Shown: positions 9,163-18,636, counted from the first letter of the stretch. The stretch is 43,971 nt of DNA from Candidatus Microgenomates bacterium (GCA_016182045.1 JACOYE010000014.1:1-43971), one strand, 5' to 3'. The notes: generated by a model from the letters alone, not told the origin. Translations and numbers: made by a program.

Positions 9163-9263
9163 AGATTGCTTCGCCACTTCGTGGTCTCGCAATGACGCCC
9201 GCACTGAGTCCACCGAAGTGTCATTGCGAGGAGTCCGATTTATCGGACGACGTGGCAATCTCT
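9163..9263. repeat. ATTGCGAGG-type composite palindromic repeat (two inverted half-units with variable hairpin centres)
   Basis: AGATTGCTTCGCCACTTCGTGGTCTCGCAATGAC...GTCATTGCGAGGAGTCCGATTTATCGGACGACGTGGCAATCTC. Confidence 0.85.
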
Positions 9264-9499
9264 TGAGAAGGTTCTGTTAATTGTAAATTCACTCTGACAT
9301 TTTCGGCAATTGCCCTAACTGTCAAAAGTTTCCTAATTGATCTTATGGTCTGGCCTCCTTTGCCAATAATAAGTCCCATATCAGCGGGGTCCACTGTTAA
9401 GGTAAGATTGATATTGCCATTGTCCTTTTGCTCGTCAATGGTAATTGCCTCAGGTTTAGTAACAAGATTAGTAACAATATAAGATAGCAAGTCTTTCAT
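9221..9499 (-). CDS. khpA: KhpA-like KH-domain RNA-binding protein
   Basis: [29 protein letters not shown] GxxG motif; rpsP-khpA-trmD gene order. Confidence 0.9.
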   Translation of the reverse strand: MKDLLSYIVTNLVTKPEAITIDEQKDNGNINLTLTVDPADMGLIIGKGGQTIRSIRKLLTVRAIAENVRVNLQLTEPSQEIATSSDKSDSSQ

Positions 9500-9972
9500 T
9501 TATTGGACTCCTCATTTTCAGAAGACTCAGAGGGACTCGGAGTTTCAGATGAATCAGATGGAGTCGGAGTATCAGTGGATTCAGAAACTTGTTCCTTCTG
9601 ATTTTCTGACCCACTGACCTGCTGATTCTCTGGTTTTTCTGAGTCTTTCTGAACTGTTTTTTCTGTTTCCTCTGTAGTCTGAGGATTGACAGCTGGAGAC
9701 TCTTCCCTCTTTTCCTTCTTAGGCTTTCTGGGTGCCCTTTGGGGGGCTTTGCCTATAATTCTTAAAAAACCTACACTCATTTGGGCTCCTTGTTTGACCC
9801 AGTGATCAATTCTGTCTTGTTTTAGTTTTATATCCTTGGGTTCTGTTAAGGGATTGTAAGTGCCTAAAAGTTCAATATAACCTCCAGTCCTTTTGGCTCG
9901 CTCATCCACCGCAACCACCCTATAAAATGGCCTTTTTTTAGCCCCAATTCTCATAAGACGGATTTTTAGCAT
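9496..9972 (-). CDS. rpsP: 30S ribosomal protein S16 with long acidic Ser/Pro/Glu-rich C-terminal tail
   Basis: [41 protein letters not shown]; tail ...[20 protein letters not shown]. Confidence 0.95.
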   Translation of the reverse strand: MLKIRLMRIGAKKRPFYRVVAVDERAKRTGGYIELLGTYNPLTEPKDIKLKQDRIDHWVKQGAQMSVGFLRIIGKAPQRAPRKPKKEKREESPAVNPQTTEETEKTVQKDSEKPENQQVSGSENQKEQVSESTDTPTPSDSSETPSPSESSENEESNK

Positions 9973-10039
9973 AGAGGTTAGTATATAGGATTACTTAATG
10001 TCTTGCAATAGTTTGGCGAAGCTAAATCAGAAAATAAGC

Positions 10040-10729
10040 TCAGGACAAGTTTTTTAAAGCCTGATGGGCTGCTTGTTCTTCTGCTTCTTGTTTACTACTT
10101 CCTGTTCCCTTACCATATTCTTTCCCTCTAATATAAACTCCCACCTCAAATCTTTTAGCATGATCCGGGCCATATGTTTTTAGAATTTTATAAAAGGGAG
10201 AGATTTTTATTTTGTCCTGAACAATCTCTTGCAACCTTGATTTAGCATCTTGCGGAGGTCCCTTTTGTAGCTCACTTGAGAAAAATGAAATTAAAGTTTT
10301 TTCAATCACTTCCTTTACTTTATCAAAACCTAAATCTAAATAAATAGCACCTAATAAGGCCTCATAAGTATTAGCCAAAAGCTGAGGATTTTCCCTTCCT
10401 CCGGATCGGGCCTCCCCTTTGGATAATTGTAAATAATGACCCAAGTTTAAATTTCTGGCAGCTTCGGCCAGGGATTTAGTTTTAACTATATAGGCCCTTA
10501 GGTTAGTTAAATCCCCCTCAGTATCTTTTTCTCTGGCATCAAACAGGTATCTTGAGACCACCAAAGAAAGCACTGCATCTCCCAAAAACTCCAATCTTTC
10601 ATTTGAGGGAAGATCAATCTTAAACTCATTTAAATAAGATCTGTGGATGAAGGCCTGTTTTAAAAGCTTAGGATCTTTAAATTTTATATTTAACTTTTCA
10701 AGAAGCTGACTAAAGTTACTGCTTGGCAT
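10040..10729 (-). CDS. rnc: Ribonuclease III
   Basis: NERLEFLGDAVLSLVVSRYLF and C-terminal dsRBD. Confidence 0.96.
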   Translation of the reverse strand: MPSSNFSQLLEKLNIKFKDPKLLKQAFIHRSYLNEFKIDLPSNERLEFLGDAVLSLVVSRYLFDAREKDTEGDLTNLRAYIVKTKSLAEAARNLNLGHYLQLSKGEARSGGRENPQLLANTYEALLGAIYLDLGFDKVKEVIEKTLISFFSSELQKGPPQDAKSRLQEIVQDKIKISPFYKILKTYGPDHAKRFEVGVYIRGKEYGKGTGSSKQEAEEQAAHQALKNLS

Positions 10730-10736
10730 TAGTAAG

Positions 10737-10973
10737 TTATTCGATTAAGTTATCTTCCACCAAAACTACCAGGTCTTCCACTTTCCTGACAGATTCAATC
10801 TCATCCGGTTCAAAAGAGATATTAAATTTTTTCGACAAAGCATTTAGCAGGTCATTTAGCTCAATCGGTCCCAATCCCAGGTCCTCTCTTAAAAGAGCCT
10901 GGGGATCTACATCTTCCGCGGAAAGACCCAGATGTTCTGCTATTGTTTTAATAATCTCAGCGGAGGTATTCAT
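10737..10973 (-). CDS. acpP: Acyl carrier protein-like protein
   Basis: LREDLGLGPIELNDLLNALSKKFNISFEPDEIESVRKVEDLV. The canonical phosphopantetheine motif DSL is replaced by PIEL. Confidence 0.75.
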   Translation of the reverse strand: MNTSAEIIKTIAEHLGLSAEDVDPQALLREDLGLGPIELNDLLNALSKKFNISFEPDEIESVRKVEDLVVLVEDNLIE

Positions 10974-11329
10974 ATATTTTGTAACTCCATCAATTTACCC
11001 AATGCACCATTTATAAACGCAGCAGAAGAATCAGACCCAAATTCCTTACCCAACTCTATTGCTTCGTCAATAATTACCTTAGGCGGCTCCTTTTTCTCTA
11101 CCACTAATTCATATACTGCCAGACGCAAGATTGATAAGTCAACCCTGTTTATTTGGTTTACGGGTCTGTCCGGCGCGCATTTTTGGATCAGGGTATCTAT
11201 CTTGGGCATCTTGGAGATAATTTTTCTAAGTTGCGATGAGTACTTTGTATCTTTTCGAAAAGTCCAGGAAAAAAGTTCTTGGATCAAACTGATACGCCTA
11301 AGGTGTCTGGGGTCGGTTTTACGCTTCAT
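10970..11329 (-). CDS. nusB: Transcription antitermination factor NusB
   Basis: MKRKTDPRHLRRISLIQELFSWTF...VDLSILRLAVYELV...KVIIDEAIELGKEFGSDSSAAFINGAL. Confidence 0.9.
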   Translation of the reverse strand: MKRKTDPRHLRRISLIQELFSWTFRKDTKYSSQLRKIISKMPKIDTLIQKCAPDRPVNQINRVDLSILRLAVYELVVEKKEPPKVIIDEAIELGKEFGSDSSAAFINGALGKLMELQNI

Positions 11330-11523
11330 GCCTTCGTTATCTGAACAAGCTCTTTCTTGATTGATTGCCCGCCATAAAAACCACAATGCGCACAAACTAT
11401 ATGAGGCAAAGTTAATTTGCCACAATTTTTGCAGGATATAAGAGGGGGAAGAGCTTGTTTGATGCTTGCTCTTCTGACTCTTTTTCTGCTCTTTGAATGT
11501 CTTCTTTTAGGTTCACTTGCCAT
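11326..11523 (-). CDS. rpmF: 50S ribosomal protein L32
   Basis: EPKRRHSKSRKRVRRASIK...CKNCGKLTLPHIVCAHCGFYGG (Cys4 zinc ribbon). Confidence 0.93.
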   Translation of the reverse strand: MASEPKRRHSKSRKRVRRASIKQALPPLISCKNCGKLTLPHIVCAHCGFYGGQSIKKELVQITKA

Positions 11524-13538
11524 TAATCCGGCATAACCTCCTTTGCCAATTCATCCAATCTTGCCTTAAGAAGTGGATATTTGTCAAGTGATGGATCAAT
11601 TCTTAAAATTTGGGTAGCTGACTGCTTAGCTTTTTCGATAGCTTCAATATCAGACAATCTGGCAATCCTAAGATCAAATCTGCCATGTTGAGCCGTGGAA
11701 AAAATAGTGCCTGATCCTCTGATTTTTAAATCCAGTTCAGCTAATTTAAGTCCATCAAAAGTGGTTTCTAAATATTTCAACCTGCGACTCTCTTCATTTG
11801 ATGCCTCAGATGTGTAGAGCAGACAGTATGATTGTTTCTTGCCTCTGCCCACTCTGCCTCTGAGTTGGTGTAGTTGGGCCAGACCGAACTTTTCAGCCCC
11901 CTCAATTACCATGATGGTGGCGTTAGGTATATCCATCCCCACTTCCACCACTGAAGTCGCCACCAGTATCTGAATCGCATTATTCCTGAATTCTTCTAGA
12001 ACTTTTTCTTTCTCTTTGGCTTTCATTCTACCATGCAGGAGTCCCAGGTTAAGCTTGGGAAAGATTTTTTGCAGTCTTTCAAACTCCACCTTGGCAGCCT
12101 TAACAGAAGCCTGAGTTTCTGATAGCTCAATTAAGGGGGTGATAATGTACACTTGATCCCCCTCCATAACCTTTGTTGAGATGAATTTATAACTATCTCT
12201 CCGTTTTAGCTCAGGTACCAGAAAGGTTTTAACTTTAATTCTTTCGCTCGGTAGCTCATCAATAATCGATAAGTCCAGATCACCATAAAGTGTCAGAGCC
12301 ACGGTCCTGGGGATGGGGGTGGCTGTCATAGTTAAAAAATGAGGTGCTGCCCCTTTTGACCTAAGTAAAGTTCTTTGTTCCACCCCAAAGCGATGCTGTT
12401 CATCAATAATGACTAGTCCTACATCAGGGATGGCTAATTTATCTGAAAGTAAGGCATGAGTGCCGATGATGACATTGTCCACTGTACCCTGTACCCTTTT
12501 CTTGCTTCCAGTATATATCCCCACCTTTATTCCGAGCGGTTCTAACAGTTTCTTGACAGTGTCATAGTGCTGCCAGGCCAGGATTTCTGTGGGGGCCATA
12601 AAGAGTGATTGAAAACCGTTTAAATAAGAAAGATACATGGTAATGGTGGCCATCACTGTTTTTCCAGAGCCTACTTCCCCTTGCAATAGTCTATTCATGG
12701 GAGAAGTATTTTTTAGATCGGCCATAATCTCTTTGATAACTTTTTGCTGAGAGTTAGTTAGTTTAAAAGGAAGAGAGTGTATAAAACTATTTAATTTACC
12801 TTCATCAATTTTCCATGGTTTTATCAATGTTTTTTTGCTCCATAAAAATCTGGCTCTTTGAGTGGCAAGCTGAATTAAAAACAGCTCATCAAATCCTAAT
12901 CTAATTTTGGCTTTCTTAATGTCATCCCAGTTTTGAGGAAAATGGATTTTGTTGAGGGCTTCTGACTCTGAAATCATGGAATTTTTAATCTGATCCGGCA
13001 GAAATTCTTCAACCTTTTCTAAAGCTTGAGGTAAAAATTTGCTGATTTGATTCCTCAACCATTTGGAGGACAGACCGGCAGTTTCAGGATAAACTGGAAC
13101 CAATCTTCCGGTATGTAAAGATCTGTCCCACTTTTCCCAATCAGGAGCAACTAAAGATAGTTTGGAGCCGAATTTGCCGACTTTTCCCGCCACATGTAAG
13201 GTGTCTCCTGAGGAAATGGATTTGGTAAGGTACGGTTGGTTAAACCAGATTAGTTCTAAAACGGCTGAACCATCATTTAAAATAGCCCGGGTTAAAACTT
13301 TGCCGAATCTGGTGTAGACATTTTTAATCTGCCAAACCTCACCAGAAAGGGTAACTTTTTCCCCTAAGCTTGTCTGGGCAATCTTTGAGACTTTAGAATA
13401 ATCATCGTAGCGGAAGGGAAAATGATAGATTAAATCTTCAATTGTAAAAATTTCTAATCTTTCCAGTCTTTTGGCGTATATGGAGCCAATACCAAAAATC
13501 TTATAAAGCGGAGTCTTTACATCCATAAACGGATCCAA
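11523..13538 (-). CDS. recG: ATP-dependent DNA helicase RecG
   Basis: LLQGEVGSGKTVMA, IDEQHRFGV, TMTATPIPRT, QLRGRVGRG; TTG start at 13538 or ATG at 13526. Confidence 0.96.
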   Translation of the reverse strand: MDPFMDVKTPLYKIFGIGSIYAKRLERLEIFTIEDLIYHFPFRYDDYSKVSKIAQTSLGEKVTLSGEVWQIKNVYTRFGKVLTRAILNDGSAVLELIWFNQPYLTKSISSGDTLHVAGKVGKFGSKLSLVAPDWEKWDRSLHTGRLVPVYPETAGLSSKWLRNQISKFLPQALEKVEEFLPDQIKNSMISESEALNKIHFPQNWDDIKKAKIRLGFDELFLIQLATQRARFLWSKKTLIKPWKIDEGKLNSFIHSLPFKLTNSQQKVIKEIMADLKNTSPMNRLLQGEVGSGKTVMATITMYLSYLNGFQSLFMAPTEILAWQHYDTVKKLLEPLGIKVGIYTGSKKRVQGTVDNVIIGTHALLSDKLAIPDVGLVIIDEQHRFGVEQRTLLRSKGAAPHFLTMTATPIPRTVALTLYGDLDLSIIDELPSERIKVKTFLVPELKRRDSYKFISTKVMEGDQVYIITPLIELSETQASVKAAKVEFERLQKIFPKLNLGLLHGRMKAKEKEKVLEEFRNNAIQILVATSVVEVGMDIPNATIMVIEGAEKFGLAQLHQLRGRVGRGKKQSYCLLYTSEASNEESRRLKYLETTFDGLKLAELDLKIRGSGTIFSTAQHGRFDLRIARLSDIEAIEKAKQSATQILRIDPSLDKYPLLKARLDELAKEVMPD

Positions 13539-13553
13539 TTATATAACTTTTTC

Positions 13554-13661
13554 TTATTGAATAGCGGTGAGAAGTGGCAGAAGAGAAAAAATAAGTATTG
13601 CTATGCCTGCAATAACAGACAAAATAATCCAAAAAATTCTAAACTTTTTCGAGTACATCAT
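13554..13661 (-). CDS. Unlisted 35-aa single-TM small membrane protein
   Basis: ATG at 13661 to TAA at 13554: MMYSKKFRIFWIILSVIAGIAILIFSLLPLLTAIQ*; same strand and just upstream of recG. Confidence 0.5.
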   Translation of the reverse strand: MMYSKKFRIFWIILSVIAGIAILIFSLLPLLTAIQ

Positions 13662-13737
13662 AAAAATATTGTAACACTTGCAATAAAGTGGTAAAATAGT
13701 CCTATTATTATAGGATAAATAGATTTACTGGAAAGGT

Positions 13738-14130
13738 TTGAACTTAAGTATGAGGGAAAAAGAACCATTAAACGGAGTGTTAACTGAAGCTCAACTCACG
13801 GCTCTTGAGGTAGTGAAGGAACAGCATAGAAAAGATGCCGACCAAGGGAAATCAGAATATTTTCCTTTACCAGATCCTCTCCCGGAAACTAATGTTCATC
13901 CGCTAACAAAAAGCTTGGGCAGATGGAAAAATTTGGTGCTAACTACCACTACAATTTTAGGCGCAGTATCAGTTGGTTTTCTAACATATTCAATTATGCG
14001 TGACAGTTATACTTCTGATGTTATATGGAGAAATGCTCTTCCAATGGCTGGCTTCGGTTTCGCCTTGGGAATGGGTGCTGGCCATCTTTTAATAAGTTGT
14101 ATATCTATGTTTGAGAAAGCCAAAAATTAG
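13738..14130 (+). CDS. Hypothetical protein with two predicted TM helices
   Basis: Two hydrophobic segments (NLVLTTTTILGAVSVGFLTYSIM; ALPMAGFGFALGMGAGHLLI); TTG 13738 or ATG 13750 start. Confidence 0.6.
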   Translation: MNLSMREKEPLNGVLTEAQLTALEVVKEQHRKDADQGKSEYFPLPDPLPETNVHPLTKSLGRWKNLVLTTTTILGAVSVGFLTYSIMRDSYTSDVIWRNALPMAGFGFALGMGAGHLLISCISMFEKAKN

Positions 14131-14152
14131 GATTACTCTGAACAGTATAATA

Positions 14153-15346
14153 TCACGAACTGCGGGAAGTTAAGGTTGTTATTTCTTCCAAAGCTCGCTT
14201 CCTTTTTGGATCTTCAAAATAAATTCTGGCTGGTTCTAGTTTTCTAATTAACCACTCCGAAACGGCATTTTTTAAATCTTGAGGATGTAATTTTTTTTCA
14301 GCATAATCTTTCTCTAGTGTGGTGTAATCTGTATATTCAAGATTCTCTCCCCACTTTTGATCCCGCTGAATTTGCAAGGAGACTCCTTGTGTGCCTGAAT
14401 AGAAAATTAAGTATTTTGTCCAGTTTAAAATGGGATTTCCTTCAATTTGGCCTTCAGGTGCATAAGCTTGGTTAATACTTTGTCTTATTTGATCTGGTGA
14501 GTCATGAATGATGATTCCACTTCCTGGTTTTGATTTGCTCATTTTCATTCTCATAGCTATTTCATCAATATTTAATTCTTCTCCGACAACTTTTCCTTCC
14601 TCATACCCATTTTTAGAGCGAATAACTTGAGTAGTTGCTGGTCCAGTTAAACTTAAAAGAATAGGATGATGGATTGCAATTGGTTTAATCTGGTTGCCTT
14701 TTATATCTTTTAAAGGATTTGTTTTAACTTGCATGGCAGCATCTCTGGCCACCACATGCACTTTTCTTTGATCAATTCCAGCATGAGCAATATTTGCTCC
14801 AAGTAAAAAGATATCCGCTGCCTGCATGATGGGATAAAATAATTTGTCTGTGGGCACAGAATCATCTGGCTCTTCCCTACCCATGATGGTGATGGATCTT
14901 TTAGTTCTGGCCAAAGTGGTGGTTTTGCCAATTTCTAAAAGTGTTAACCAAAAGTTGGGATTTTGGGCATAAGTTTCTGAAGTCAGTTTAAAAATTAGTT
15001 TTTCTGGATCTCCACCTATACAAATAAATAAGGCTTTCATAGCTTCCTTAAAATACTCATTTGCCATTCTTTTAATAGTTTCAATATTTCCATCTAATTT
15101 ATCATTGATAGCTGAATGTAAATCCGCCAGCCAAATTACGGTTTCTGCTCCAGCATCTTGCAAATCCTTAACTTTTAAAAGGGTAAACAAATAACCCAAG
15201 TGTAGCTTTCCTGATATTTCAAAGCCGATGTAGTGTTTTAAAGGAGTTTTCGAATCAATTAGAGCTTTTAACTCTTCTTCTGTTAATACCTCCTCCAAAT
15301 TTCTGGTAATTAAATTATATTTTTCATCCGAGCTCATAATTCCCAT
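14153..15346 (-). CDS. tyrS: Tyrosyl-tRNA synthetase, archaeal/eukaryal type
   Basis: IGFEISGKLHLGYLFTLLKVKDLQDAG, YPIMQAADIFLLGANIAHAGIDQRKVHVVARD, KMSKSKP, LHPQDLKNAVSEWLIRKLEPAR. Alternative ATG at 15337. Confidence 0.88.
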   Translation of the reverse strand: MGIMSSDEKYNLITRNLEEVLTEEELKALIDSKTPLKHYIGFEISGKLHLGYLFTLLKVKDLQDAGAETVIWLADLHSAINDKLDGNIETIKRMANEYFKEAMKALFICIGGDPEKLIFKLTSETYAQNPNFWLTLLEIGKTTTLARTKRSITIMGREEPDDSVPTDKLFYPIMQAADIFLLGANIAHAGIDQRKVHVVARDAAMQVKTNPLKDIKGNQIKPIAIHHPILLSLTGPATTQVIRSKNGYEEGKVVGEELNIDEIAMRMKMSKSKPGSGIIIHDSPDQIRQSINQAYAPEGQIEGNPILNWTKYLIFYSGTQGVSLQIQRDQKWGENLEYTDYTTLEKDYAEKKLHPQDLKNAVSEWLIRKLEPARIYFEDPKRKRALEEITTLTSRSS

Positions 15347-15364
15347 TATACATTATCCATATGT

Positions 15365-16957
15365 GTGGTAATATTAGTCAAAGAAAACATGCGGACTTTA
15401 AGCAAATTATCTCAGATACTGATTTCAAGTTACTCAAGGCAACATCTGCCAAATCTCGAGAACAAGATTTCTGTTAATCCGGTGGTGGCGGAGTTGGCTT
15501 CCTGGTATGAGAAATTCAGAACAGCCATGGATTATCGTGAGGACGAGGTAATCTTGCGCTCAGCCATAGAAAGAATCCTCAAAAGAAGGCTGCTTTTCTC
15601 AAATGATGGTCTGACCGTGGCAGCTCCCCTGATTCGAGAGCTTGTTTGGGCCCGCTATTTTCCCGACTTAACAGTTCCTGAGACTCAAGTTCAAAAAGTG
15701 GCTCATACTATCGATCTTTTTTTAAGGCTTGAGAAGGAGATTAATAGAGAACACCGTATAGGCGCCAATATTGTTAATGAGTGGATATTGCATATTCTTT
15801 CTTCGGAAATTGAAGACATTTTAAAACCGGGTAATAGAAAAGATTTGATGGCCAATTTTATTTTTCAGCTTTTTAAAGATCGGATTGAAATTACCGATGA
15901 TACTCGGGAGGTAAAAGATATTCAACTTTATATTGCTGTCAGGCGAGCTTATGCCAACGATGACTTGGCTCTATTAAGGTACCGCCTATTTAAGCAATAT
16001 TTTGGAGCAGTTTCCGGTCATAATATTGAAAAAATATCCGATCAATTCTTGAATGCCATCAAACATTTTGAGACTCATTTTAAATATCCGCTTAAGGATA
16101 AAATTTATAATTATATTAATGATCAGAAAGTGCCTTTTCTGATTTTGGATGATGTCTTAAGAAAAAATCAAGCTCAACTGTCCCAACTTTTTTCGGATGA
16201 AGATAGCCTCAATGTGGCCATTTTGGAGGCGTGTAATAATCGTTATAAGGCCATCAAGGGCAAAGTCGGAAGGGCTATCGTAAGAAGCGTGGTGTTTATT
16301 TTTGTCACGAAGGCCTTATTTGCCCTATTTGTGGAGGGGGTTTTTGAAAGGGCGTTTTATGGAGGGATCATTTGGTCCTCAATTGCTTTAAACACCTTAA
16401 CTCCTCCAATTTTAATGATTTTGGTGGGGTTATCAATTCAAACGCCCGGTAAGGAAAATTCATACAGAATCATGGGCAAAATTAATTCCATACTTTTTGA
16501 GGAAGATGCCCAACTTAACGGTCCTCTAACTTTAAGAAAAAAACCTGCCAAAACCGATCCAATTTTAGATGCCTTATTTTTGATCTTGTGGTTTGCCACC
16601 TTCGCTTTAAGCTTTGGGGCAATTATATTTATCTTATCCAAATTTCAAGTAAATCCTCTCTCTCAAGCTATTTTTATATTTTTCCTGGCCATAGTTTCCT
16701 TCATTTCTTATAGAGTCAATAAAACAGCTCATATGTATATTCTGAGAGATAAAAAAGAGTCTCTTTATACTATTGCTTTTGATTTTTTCTTTATGCCTTT
16801 TATACAAGTGGGAAGAAAATTAACTTCCGCTGTTTCCCAATTGAACATTTTCCTCTTTATTTTTGATTTTATAATTGAAACTCCCTTCAAAGGCATTGTG
16901 GCCTTCTTTGAACAATGGCTGCTGTTTCTTCGGACCCAAAGAGAAAAACTGGATTGA
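15365..16957 (+). CDS. Hypothetical membrane protein, several C-terminal TM segments
   Basis: 530-aa ORF, GTG 15365 or ATG 15389; hydrophobic segments after residue ~300. Confidence 0.75.
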   Translation: MVILVKENMRTLSKLSQILISSYSRQHLPNLENKISVNPVVAELASWYEKFRTAMDYREDEVILRSAIERILKRRLLFSNDGLTVAAPLIRELVWARYFPDLTVPETQVQKVAHTIDLFLRLEKEINREHRIGANIVNEWILHILSSEIEDILKPGNRKDLMANFIFQLFKDRIEITDDTREVKDIQLYIAVRRAYANDDLALLRYRLFKQYFGAVSGHNIEKISDQFLNAIKHFETHFKYPLKDKIYNYINDQKVPFLILDDVLRKNQAQLSQLFSDEDSLNVAILEACNNRYKAIKGKVGRAIVRSVVFIFVTKALFALFVEGVFERAFYGGIIWSSIALNTLTPPILMILVGLSIQTPGKENSYRIMGKINSILFEEDAQLNGPLTLRKKPAKTDPILDALFLILWFATFALSFGAIIFILSKFQVNPLSQAIFIFFLAIVSFISYRVNKTAHMYILRDKKESLYTIAFDFFFMPFIQVGRKLTSAVSQLNIFLFIFDFIIETPFKGIVAFFEQWLLFLRTQREKLD

Positions 16958-17009
16958 CGCCTATTAAAAGCTTCTTGTAAAATCTTTTACTTTCTAGCAC
17001 AATATTAAT

Positions 17010-17738
17010 ATGGAACATGGGATTGTTTTAAAGCCCGAAGTTTTGGGATATTTTAAAAATTTACCAATTACCAATACTCTTTTGGTCTCTTGGGTGGCGA
17101 TGATCATTTTGACAATTACCTCAATTTTGGCAACTTTGAAACTAAAAGCTGTTCCCTCAAAATTGCAAAATTTTTGGGAAATGATTATTGAATTTGCCTA
17201 TCAAACAGTAGAAGATCTGGCAGGATCTAAAAGAGCCAAAGTTTTTTTTCCAATTGTGATGACCTTTTTCTTATTTATTATTACTGCCAATTGGATGGGA
17301 CTTTTACCCGGCTTTGGTACCATTACTTTTAATCACAAACCCCTGCTCCGCTCCATCAACTCAGATCTAAATATGACTTTATCTTTAGCCTTAATTTCTG
17401 CCACCCTAACTCATATTTTTGCCATAAAGTATTTGGGATTTGCCAATTATCTAAAGAGGTGGTTTTCTTTAACTCTTTTTCCGGTGTTCATTTTTGTGGG
17501 ATTTTTGGAAATTATTTCAGAGATCACCAAGATAGTATCTCTTTCCTTCCGTCTTTTTGGCAATATTTTTGCAGGTGAGGTGGTTTTGAGTACGGTTTCA
17601 TCTATTTTTGCCTTTGTAATTCCCCTCCCTTTTTATTTTCTGGAAATTATTGTAGGATTTGTACAGGCAGCTGTTTTTATGATGCTGACCTTGGTTTTTA
17701 TGGTGATACTGTCGGAGAAACACAGTAGTGAGCATTAG
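17010..17738 (+). CDS. atpB: F0F1 ATP synthase subunit a
   Basis: GLLPGFGTITF, LSFRLFGNIFAGEVVL, PFYFLEIIVGFVQAAVFMMLTLVF. Confidence 0.96.
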   Translation: MEHGIVLKPEVLGYFKNLPITNTLLVSWVAMIILTITSILATLKLKAVPSKLQNFWEMIIEFAYQTVEDLAGSKRAKVFFPIVMTFFLFIITANWMGLLPGFGTITFNHKPLLRSINSDLNMTLSLALISATLTHIFAIKYLGFANYLKRWFSLTLFPVFIFVGFLEIISEITKIVSLSFRLFGNIFAGEVVLSTVSSIFAFVIPLPFYFLEIIVGFVQAAVFMMLTLVFMVILSEKHSSEH

Positions 17739-17743
17739 CGAGA

Positions 17744-17812
17744 TCCTTCGACTCGTCTTCGACCCTGAGGCTCAGACCCGAAGGGCTTCGCTCGCTCAGG
17801 ATGACAGAAAAA
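17744..17812. repeat. TGTCATCCTGAG-type palindromic repeat, partial, between atpB and atpE
   Basis: GAGATCCTTCGACTCGTCTTCGACCCTGAGGCTCAGACCCGAAGGGCTTCGCTCGCTCAGGATGACA. Confidence 0.8.
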
Positions 17813-17817
17813 TTTAA

Positions 17818-18063
<246 letters not shown>

Positions 18064-18064
18064 A

Positions 18065-18131
18065 GGTTACAGGTGACAGGTTTTAGGTTACAGTTTCCAT
18101 TTCTGTAACCTGTCTACTGTACCCTGTAACC
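18065..18131. repeat. Two inverted period-7 arrays forming a potential long hairpin between atpE and atpF
   Basis: GGTTACA-GGTGACA-GGTTTTA-GGTTACA ... TGTAACC-TGTCTAC-TGTACCC-TGTAACC. Confidence 0.85.
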
Positions 18132-18141
18132 TATTTTTCAT

Positions 18142-18636
18142 ATGGATATTCTTAACCAATTTGGTATTAATCCCATCCTTTTGGCCGCGCAAGTGGTCAA
18201 TTTTTTAATACTCCTTTTTATTTTAAAGAAGTTCTTATATGGACCAATTTTAAAGCTATTAAATGAAAGAAAAAAAAGAATTGAGGACAGTTTAAAAAAT
18301 GCTGAGGAGATAGAGAGAAAGCTACTTTTAACTGAAGAGGAGAAAGAAAAGATTTTGGCAAAAACCGCTCTTGAGGCACAAAAGTTGATGGACGAAACTA
18401 AAAAAGAGATTGAGATTATGAAGGAAGAGGGCAAAGCTCAAGCAGAACAACTAGCTTCTCAAATAATTAAAAAAGGTGAAGAGACTGCAAGAGCTGAGAT
18501 GGAAAGGAGCAGACAGGAATTAATGAGCCATATGGCGGAAATTGTGGGACTGGGAATAGAGAGGGTAACAGGAAAAGCGTTTAGAGGAAAAGGTCAAAAA
18601 GAGGTTATTGAAAAGGAGGTTAAAAACTTATCGTGA
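18142..18636 (+). CDS. atpF: F0F1 ATP synthase subunit b
   Basis: N-terminal TM plus long charged helix; operon position. Confidence 0.92.
   Translation: MDILNQFGINPILLAAQVVNFLILLFILKKFLYGPILKLLNERKKRIEDSLKNAEEIERKLLLTEEEKEKILAKTALEAQKLMDETKKEIEIMKEEGKAQAEQLASQIIKKGEETARAEMERSRQELMSHMAEIVGLGIERVTGKAFRGKGQKEVIEKEVKNLS

Noticed and set aside
18065-18131. Heptamer arrays as a CRISPR-like array
   Set aside because: Units are 7 nt with no spacers and no cas genes nearby; they are tandem repeats.
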